From NCBI GenBank assembly GCA_023014365.1, contig JAEBUN010000008.1, positions 806,001-870,000 on the forward strand: DNA of 64,000 bases, in the 5' to 3' direction. The translations under genes and the position numbers were made by a program. Positions 57,196-64,000 of the stretch are shown one piece after another. Below the pieces are notes generated by a model. The model made no database searches. It was not told the origin of the DNA and worked only from the letters and a program-made list of their open reading frames with translations. Each line of letters begins with the position of its first letter. The first letter of the stretch is position 1. The DNA comes from Lepiota brunneoincarnata. Lineage: Eukaryota; Basidiomycota; Agaricomycetes; Agaricales; Agaricaceae.

Positions 57196-59403
57196 ATGAT
57201 GACGTCTTCTTCTCTGACGTCTTCCTTTCCACGATCTTCCACGATGGCATTAAAGACAGCGAATTCCGTTCCCGTTCTCACTATAGCCGGCTCAGACTGC
57301 AGTGGGGGTGCAGGTATCCAGGTGAGTAACACCGTCGCACTGTGCTTTCCACAGCTCCATAACAATCTTCTAGGCCGACTTGAAAACATTCTCAGCTTAT
57401 GGCTGCTATGGAACCAGCGTCGTCACTGCCCTCACGGCACAAAATACCACCGGAGTTGAAGATATACAACCGACACCCCCTGCATTCGTAGAAAAGCAGG
57501 TCGAGTCCTCTCTTCAGCCTTGCTATACCACCAAGTCCAATAACGTTCACAGGTCGAGATGGTACTATCAGATATAAACATCAAGGCCATCAAAACCGGG
57601 ATGCTCTACGACGACGACATCACGCAGGCTGTGGTCCGGAGTATCAAGAATCACTATGAATTAGCTTCTCCCTCCTCTAATACGGGTAGAGGGAACAGAA
57701 AACCCCCAATCATCTGTGACCCGGTGTGTGTGTCAACCTCCGGGCATACGCTGCTACACCCCAAGGCCTTGGATGTCTTGATTAATGAGCTCTTCCCTAT
57801 CTCGACGTTGATCACACCCAATAAGTCAGAGGCGGAGCTGTTATTGTCTCAAAGGGGACTCCCGATGGAAATATCGACGTTGGAGGACATGATATCGGCT
57901 GCAAATCGAATGACCTTCACGTTCGGATCCCATGCGATGTTGGTCAAAGGGGGACACATCACAGTGACAGCGGAAGATGTGAACAGGCTCGCAGAGGCGA
58001 GGCCGAATGTCCATGTTGTGCGACACGGGTTGCTAGAGGATAATATGGAGATCTTGTTGGTCGGCGGGAAGATCGAACCAAATCCGCGATTGGTCGTAGA
58101 TGTGCTACAGGAAAGGAGTGGAGAGACGACACTTTTCATCCGTCCCAGAGTTGATTCGACGAGTACACATGGGACTGGGTGTACGCTGAGTGCGGCTATC
58201 GCTTGCGGCCTTGCTCAAGGCAGATCATGTACGTCAACTGCTCTCTCTGATGCCACATCCTACATAGTTTGTTGAAACGGGGATAGTGGTGGATGCTGTC
58301 GGCAGCGCGACTATATTCACACACCTAGGCATAGAAACCGCCGAGCACATTGGGAAGGGCCACGGGCCACTCAATCACCTCCATTCTACCAGCAGGGCGC
58401 CACTGCCGAGGTAATTCCTGATCTATTTTGGTTATCTGGTATGTATGCTTACGTACGGACACAGACCAACACCCTCCAATCCGTATCCTTTGACGAGGTA
58501 CTGCATTAGGACCACGGCGTCAGCGTGGAAAAAATACGTCGAGCACGATTTTGTCAAGCTACTTGGAATGGGGACGCTTTCTCGCTCAGCGTTCCTGCAT
58601 TTCGTGAAGTGCGGCCTCATCGATTCCACCAGCTCGCCAATCTACTTATACTCACTCTCTGCTTCCCAGACAAGATTATCATTACTTAAAGTATTATGCG
58701 CGAGGATATGGGTGAGTTTTCCCATATTTTAAAACCGGGGAGTTAAACAGGTGGATCCCCTACAAGGCTCCTCGCAGCCAAATCGTCGACCTTTAACGAA
58801 ATTGACGCAGCGACTCGCACAATCCTGAACATCTTGCATGAGATCAATATGCACAAGTCCTTCTGTAGTTCCTACGGAATTAGTCAAGAGGAACTGGAAT
58901 CGACACCCGAGACGGCAGCGACGACGGCGTACGGGGCATATCTCATTGACGTCGGATTACAGGGTTTGTATTCAACGAAGATCCGACCAACTGTCCAAGT
59001 TGCTCATCAAGGATTCTTCTACTTAGGTGACAGCACAAAGTTATTGATGGCGCTTTTGGCTTGCTTGTTAGGATACGGAGAAGTTGGACTCTGGTTGAAG
59101 AAGGAAGCCACAAAGGTGAATACATGGGTCGTTTATGAGGAAAATCCATACAAAGCGTGGATCGACGATTATTCCGGGCCAGACTATCAGCAGGCTGTCC
59201 AGCTGGGGCTAGGTGAGAATGGGAACAATATTACTGGTCTATGGGTGAGGGTGTACTAATGGGATTCGAGTATAGATGTCATCGAAAATCGAGCTGCGAC
59301 TGACCCTCCATCGAGCGCCAGGCTTGAGGAGTGGAGCACTATATGGGAGAGATGTACGATCCTTGAGAAAGGGTTCTGGGATTCTGCGATGGCGAATGCA
59401 TAA
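57196..59403 (+). CDS. THI20: THI20-type HMP/HMP-P kinase with TenA-like C-terminal domain
   Basis: The kinase half begins [43 protein letters not shown] and continues IKTGMLYDDDI, LITPNKSEAELLL and MLVKGGHI. It ends with the ATP-binding DSTSTHGTGCTLSAAIACGLAQG. The TenA half has WKKYVEHDFVKLLGMGTLS, the junction to QDYHYLKYYARGYG, and later AYGAYL, LLACLLGYGEVGLWL and NPYKAWIDDYSGPDYQ. The first domain phosphorylates hydroxymethylpyrimidine in thiamine synthesis; the second is thiaminase II-like. Start could be 57196 or 57244 (MALKTANSVPV). Exon joins hold the frame. Confidence 0.92.
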
Positions 59404-59500
59404 CATTTTTTATGGATAAATATTATAGATCGATAAGATATACAGTACACAAATGATTCCAGGTGATTGGTATGAGGCGAGGGATTCGTAGATTCAGATG

Positions 59501-60957
59501 TCACATAGAACCTTCTTCCTTTGGCATGACTTCGAGCTGCGCCATCGACTCCTGGTCAACTGGAGGAACTGGAAATTTCACCTCTTCCTCGACTTCGAGC
59601 TCCACCTTCACCCTGGGGGACGGGTCTTGTGCTGAGAGGACTATGGCTCTTCGTTTGTTCGATTTTGTGGCCTTTTGTGCGCTGGGACAGAGGTCCTTTG
59701 TCGAGAGGTCGCACATGTCACATCGTGGCCCAACGGGAAGACAAACAACCTATCAGTGTTGGGTTAGCTCGTCGCGATTGTTCGAGTGCAGGTACACTAC
59801 CTGTCCAAATCCAACTAGTAGATGATTGATCTCTGGATGTAGCTCTGTCGGTAGCCAGGACTGGAGGTTGAGCCTGAATAATCCTTAGATACCGGGGCGG
59901 AGGGGGGGGCGAGAGGAGGGACATACCTCGTCTCCTCTGGGTTCTTTGTCGGTCGTTTGTGCCAACCCAGGCGGTTTGTTATTCGATGCACATGCACATC
60001 GACACCAATTCCGTGATTCCTAGGTATCTCTTGTAAGCAGGATTGTCGTGAGGCATAGAAGAATGTCACGTACAAGTTCCAAGCCACCTGGAGCGCCAAG
60101 AACGCCATCTTGGGTCCGACTCCTGGGAGAGAGCAGAGTTCGTCGACTGTCTTGGGAACGTCAGAGTCAAACTTGTCGCGAAGCTTTTGAGCAGCTTGTT
60201 TGATGTACCTGTACAAAAATGTGTGTGAATATGTGCAACGATACAGGAGATGGAAGCGATTATACCCAGTCTTGCGTCTCCAAAAACCAACTTTTGAAAT
60301 CGCTTCTGAGATGACAGAGTCGTCCGCAGCGATCACCGCATCCACGGATAGAGTCCCGCCAACCGCAACCCTGAGCTTTGTGACAGCAGCGTCGGTGACT
60401 TCGTCCTTAGTTTGAGACGAGAGCATTAGAGACACGAGGGTCGAGAACCTTCTGTTCTTCGATAAATCAACAGGGCACTCCTCTGGAACGAAGGCGACTT
60501 TTAACACACCTTGGGGTCACTCTCTTTGTGCTGGGCTTGGTCACAGCCCATAGTGTCTACGGGCGCAGTAATACGTGACCTCATCCCCTTGATGGTATCA
60601 TAAACTTCCTTCCAGCTTTTCAGGCGCTGGGTGAGGTGAAGCAAGCGCCTGAGGGACTAGCTTGGGTTTCTTGGGTGATGCCACCTTGACTCTCTTCCTG
60701 GGCAGCGAAGCATCGACTTTCTGTCGCTTTTTTGGAGATGGTTCCGGGGAGGGGGAGGAGGTTGCAGACGCCTCGATGGATGCGGTATTGGCATCGTGTT
60801 CTTTCTTGATCCGTTTGAGTCGTCTGGAGTCTGAGCCTTCCGATGAGCCCTCGATGTCCTGAGGCTCATATACAGTGACAGACGGGTCAAATTCGCTGGG
60901 ACGCGTCTTGAAGCTGATAGAACGCGTAGCTGCTCTCGTGAGTCTTGCTCCGGTCAT
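59501..60957 (-). CDS. NTH1: endonuclease III-like DNA glycosylase/AP lyase (Nth1)
   Basis: A Lys/Arg-rich N-tail with nuclear-signal-like KKRQK, RKRVK and PKKPK precedes MRSRITAPVDTMGCDQAQ and SLMLSSQTKDEVTDAAV. The helix-hairpin-helix is SLPGVGPKMAFLALQVAW, the catalytic Asp lies in GIGVDVHVHRITNRLGW, and the 4Fe-4S ligands are in CLPVGPRCDMCDLSTKDLC. It removes oxidised pyrimidines. Near 60617-60620 the frame must shift by one in an A4 run (coding strand) to pass from HPAPEK to WKEVYDTIKG; a 31-nt intron would be too short. This is the only frame problem. Confidence 0.88.
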
Positions 60958-61094
60958 AGTGGACGCGACAAGGGAATATCGGGCCTAATTGGGTCACGAT
61001 CACGTGGACATAATTCTCTAATTGCAAGTTCAAATACCGTGACTTTCACTTTGTAACCAACTACATCATTCTCGAATAACAGATTTTCATTGCA
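60958..61094. promoter_or_regulatory. shared divergent promoter of NTH1 and the TPR-CCCH gene
   Basis: Only 137 bases lie between the two start codons, and there is no strong TATA box. GGTCACGATCACGTGGAC includes an E-box-like CACGTG. Confidence 0.55.
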
Positions 61095-62281
61095 ATGGAG
61101 TTTCGTACTCGGTACCCAGCGGTCGTCGGAGATGAGCCTCACACCGCCCAGGAGTCCAAGGAAACACTTCTACGGAAGCGGCGGGCAGAACGAGAAGCCG
61201 CTAATGAAAAGAGAAAGGCTGCAGCGGAACACTTGAAAGAGGAGGTTAATACGTGCCTGGTGCCTAACAAACTCAGATCTCACCTATTATGTTCTAGGGC
61301 AACACCCACTTCAGAAAAGGTCGGTATGTGGAAGCCATTGCCAAATATAACGAGGCAGCCAGGGTATTTGGCATGAAACCGATTATTATGTCCAATCTAG
61401 CGGCTGCATACCTCAAACTCGCGCAGTAAGTCTCCCAAAAATGCGCTTCAACAATTCTGGTATGACACCCTGCGCAGGTACGAACTCGCTGAATGGGCGG
61501 CGGGTTGCGCCTTGCTCCAGTCTCCACGCATGGCCAAAGCACGTTTTCGCAGAGCAATGGCCCGAAAGGCCTTGGGTATGTTCGGAGGTGCAGAACTCGG
61601 TATGCAAATAGTCTGCCCTTTTTATTCAGTTATTCACAATTTTTAGACCTTAAAGTTGTCGTTCAACACCACCCCAACATCCCGGAGGCCAAGGACGAAC
61701 TCAAGGAAGTCCAGGCTGAGAAGAAGAAACACGGAAATGGTGTCAGAAATGAATTTCCAAACGATGAAGAATTCCCACCATTCGATACCGACGAATTGTG
61801 CGTCTTCCCGATCTTCTACTCATAAAACGCTAAGCAAAGGATACTCAGAGGACGGAACGTATGTTTGTACTTTTTGCTTGGAAATTGCAGGCGCGGGAGC
61901 AAGTGCTCATATGCACACACCAAAGAATATCTTCCCGAAGGATGGTGGGACAATCCGGGACAGATCCAGGAAGCTAATAGGCTCCGCGCGGCTTTGGACA
62001 ACCCCGATACCGATCCTGAGGTTATCGAGAGTCTCCAGAATTCAACCGCATATGGACGATTCAGAAAAGGTCAAGAATACCTACAAGACCTCGTACAATA
62101 CAGCTGTATCTCAGCCGACGTCCTCAACTCGAGACTCAAGGATAACGGACAAGCCAGGACATCAGACAAGCCCTCTTCGAAAGACTCCGACCGCTTCGTC
62201 CTCCTTCTCTCCCTCGAAGATCACGAAATGTTTAACAGCATAAATACTCATTTTACCGAAGCCTTGAGAGCCAAGGACTAA
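61095..62281 (+). CDS. TPR and CCCH zinc-finger protein, probably N-terminal part of a larger protein
   Basis: A charged helix (KRRAEREAANEKRKAAAEHLKEE) leads into tetratricopeptide repeats: FRKGRYVEAIAKYNEAARVFG, NLAAAYLKLAQYELAEWAA, ALLQSPRMAKARFRRAMARKALG. After an intron at about 61799-61840 a CCCH finger follows: CLYFLLGNCRRGSKCSYAH (CX7CX5CX3H). Then comes EYLPEGWWDNP and the start of a further module, DRFVLLLSLEDHEMFNSI. It stops at 62279-62281. That last module is the first third of the repeat found downstream, so the gene was probably longer. CCCH fingers bind RNA and TPRs bind proteins. Confidence 0.7.
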
Positions 62282-62615
62282 TGTTAGTCCAAGCGAAAAC
62301 CAGTCTTACAAGCCTTCTACCTATCCTCGACGCCTCAGAGCTAGCGAGTCGTCTTCGTGACAGACGGGGGGATCGTTAGGACCGTCCAACTCGAGCGTGG
62401 TTCCTCAAGTTGGTCGACTTTGTGAAAAGGGGTGGATTGGTCGTTTTCGGTGGTTTGTTCCCTTCCTTCGTTTCAGGAAGTGAGGTCGATCGATTTTTTG
62501 AGAGACATTTCGGTCTGCCATAGGAAGAGGGGGGAATATTTCCGGACAAGCTTCCACAAGAATGCTGCAATCTGATCTGGTTAGGAAGAACCCTTCGCTT
62601 GCTGAAGCATACAGT
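62282..62615 (+). pseudogene. decayed first GATase-like module
   Basis: Pieces of the repeat are readable in shifting frames: LKLVDFVKRGGLVVFGGLFPSF, EVDRFFERHFGLP, then (after CCA TAGG) KRGEYFRTSFHKNAA, then (after ATC TGAT) LVRKNPSLAEAYSMKALHLKG. They match the same segments of the intact modules at 63200-63480. A -1 shift near 62405 and two +1 shifts at 62521 and 62573 are needed. Confidence 0.65.
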
Positions 62616-64000
62616 ATGAAAGCTCTTCATCTCAAGGGGGTTAAAGCCGAGGAAGCCGTCTACAAGGCAAGCAGTTCGTCCCGTGTTCAGTCCCTCGTAT
62701 CTCTTCCTACCCCTGTCACCAACATTGACGAGGCACCTGCCGTCTCAGCGCATGTTGGTAATGGTGTTGTCAGTTACTTGGGTGACGTGAACGCCGAAGA
62801 TGACTCCACGAACACCATCTTGGCCATGCTTGGTCTCCTCGATGAGCCCGCCCCACCTCCTGCCCAGAAAGAACCGGAGCTACCCCCACCCGCAGCAGAG
62901 AAAAAAACTAGCAAAAAGAAATCCAAGAAGTCCAAGAAGCCAAATGCACCTGAGCCCACGCCAGAAACCAGAGCTCAGCCTACGCCTGGCCCCGGCAGTG
63001 CCCCGGCAGCCGCTTCCAACAACAGCGACCGCTTCATTATGCAGTTGTCTCTAAACGGGAATGTGGAAATGTTCTCCCGCAACCAGCACCAGATTGACGC
63101 CATCGAAACCAAAATGAAAGTCAAGAGAGCGACCACGGAATTCCAAGCTTTGTCACTCCTGTCCTCGCCGTACCTTTACGGGGTCTATGCAGCAGATGAA
63201 GCGCTCACGGACCAGAAGCACCATCAGCTTTTGGCAAAGCTGGTTTCGTACGTGAAGGCCGGGGGGAAGCTGGTCTTTGGCGGGTCATTCAGCAGTTTTG
63301 TCCAGCATCCCAATGTCGCCCCATTATTTGCGGCCTTTGGGTGTGAATGGAGAGCTGGATCCTCTACGAGCGACCCATTCGAATTGAACCATGGCGCAAA
63401 TGAGATTGCTAGGGCAAATACATTCTTGCCCAAGACCATTCACACTAAAGCCTTATATCTTGCGGGAATCGACTCAGAGGATGCAGTCTACCGCATGACT
63501 GGTGGTACGCCCAGCTCTGATTACGAGTCACCTATAGTTCACACAAGGGTTGGGAACGGTTCTCTTGGCTATATCGGCGACGTGGGCATGGGGAGCCACT
63601 CCACACCCAGTCTCTTAGCGATGCTTAATCTTCTCAAGTATCCCCATCCCCTCGTTAAACCTCTCCCACATAAATTTGTGATAACCCTTGCTCTTCCCTT
63701 CGTTCTTGATGAGCTCATGGAAACGGCCCTCTTCAGAGAGTTACAAGAGAAGGGCGTAGAAATTATTACCGACAAACATCTCTCAGATCCAAGAATTTCC
63801 GATCTATTGTCATCACCTGATCTACTCGGTGTTCTAGTTCTCGGCGATGTCTTTTACGAGGACAGAAAGTGGCTTGGACATCAAATTGCCTCATACGTTT
63901 GGTCTGGCGGTGCTGTCATTTTCGGTGGTGATCTTACATACATGAACCCGTACGAGTTTGAGGAGCTCTTCACCGAACTCTTCCTACTCCCATGGAAGAT
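62616..64000 (+). CDS. repeated GATase-like module protein, runs off the right edge
   Basis: The frame is open from at least ATG 62616 to the window end. A module end (VGNGVVSYLGDVNAEDDSTNTILAMLGLL) is followed by a Pro/Lys linker (KKTSKKKSKKSKK). A full second module then runs from DRFIMQLSLNGNVEMFSRN through VSYVKAGGKLVFGGSFSSF to VGNGSLGYIGDVGMGSHSTPSLLAMLNLL, and a third begins (FVITLALPFVLDELMETALF to AVIFGGDLTYMNPYEFEELF). The alternating strands and small G-rich turns resemble class I glutamine amidotransferase-like folds, but no catalytic Cys is seen. Function unknown. It is probably the continuation of the TPR-CCCH gene. Confidence 0.65.
   Translation, partial: MKALHLKGVKAEEAVYKASSSSRVQSLVSLPTPVTNIDEAPAVSAHVGNGVVSYLGDVNAEDDSTNTILAMLGLLDEPAPPPAQKEPELPPPAAEKKTSKKKSKKSKKPNAPEPTPETRAQPTPGPGSAPAAASNNSDRFIMQLSLNGNVEMFSRNQHQIDAIETKMKVKRATTEFQALSLLSSPYLYGVYAADEALTDQKHHQLLAKLVSYVKAGGKLVFGGSFSSFVQHPNVAPLFAAFGCEWRAGSSTSDPFELNHGANEIARANTFLPKTIHTKALYLAGIDSEDAVYRMTGGTPSSDYESPIVHTRVGNGSLGYIGDVGMGSHSTPSLLAMLNLLKYPHPLVKPLPHKFVITLALPFVLDELMETALFRELQEKGVEIITDKHLSDPRISDLLSSPDLLGVLVLGDVFYEDRKWLGHQIASYVWSGGAVIFGGDLTYMNPYEFEELFTELFLLPWK

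Noticed and set aside
61860..61900. Apparent -1 shift inside the CCCH finger
   Set aside because: Using the intron from about 61799 to 61840 places the whole finger in one frame, so the competing reading is a shadow frame.
1..64000. CRISPR arrays, operons, Shine-Dalgarno sites
   Set aside because: No spaced direct repeats were seen and the gene structure is eukaryotic.

Overview
The window is nuclear DNA from a filamentous basidiomycete, most likely an agaricomycete mushroom. The evidence is dense protein genes cut by many 45-65 nt introns with CTRAY-type branch sites, a chromodomain Ty3/gypsy retrotransposon, a family of heme-thiolate P450s ending [17 protein letters not shown], NACHT-type STAND NTPases, PL14, GH12 and GH5_12 enzymes, and a canonical tRNA-Glu. 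No species can be named from the sequence.

Layout. 1-5656 is the pol part, an extra 3' ORF and the 3' LTR of a Ty3/gypsy element; gag lies off the left edge. It sits directly against the end of an older copy of its own LTR (5657-5792). Next comes a relic containing a 1.58 kb block with no CpG at all (6164-7743), and then a dead 5' copy of the SLC41 transporter gene found intact 12 kb further on (8250-8640). Two P450 genes follow (9.2-14.5 kb). A housekeeping block comes next: TFIIF beta, Pol I subunit RPA34, SAGA subunit ADA3 (-), an SLC41-type Mg2+ transporter and a PL14 lyase (-). Two NACHT proteins (24.2-29.2 kb) are damaged by frameshifts, one mildly and one heavily. Then come a sterol glucosyltransferase, a class I HDAC (-) with Arg-Gly repeats, PER1/PGAP3, a GH12 glucanase, an F-box fragment, two tail-to-tail P450s, tRNA-Glu(UUC), a frame-disrupted GH5_12 steryl glucosidase/glucocerebrosidase relative, a disrupted F-box/LRR gene, a new 156-aa gene, THI20, NTH1, a TPR-CCCH gene, and a gene with repeated GATase-like modules running off the right edge.

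Functional links. Four P450s of one subfamily lie in two pairs 26 kb apart and share a promoter-proximal element. A sterol glucosyltransferase and a relative of the enzyme that removes glucose from ergosteryl glucoside lie 13 kb apart. Several genes are divergent pairs with short shared promoters (ADA3/SLC41, NTH1/TPR-CCCH, HDAC/PER1) or nearly touching convergent pairs.

Most unusual observation: in the retrotransposon, the second NACHT gene, the GH5_12 gene and the GATase-like module, the conserved protein repeatedly continues in the +1 frame exactly at an in-frame stop (five TGA-C, one TGA-T, one TAG-G). This may be decay, assembly insertion error or stop-dependent +1 frameshifting. The sequence alone cannot decide, so it is reported with all three readings. 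Exon boundaries are my own splice-site reading; exact ends were worked out for TFIIF beta, RPA34, SLC41, PER1, GH12 and the 156-aa gene, and are approximate elsewhere.
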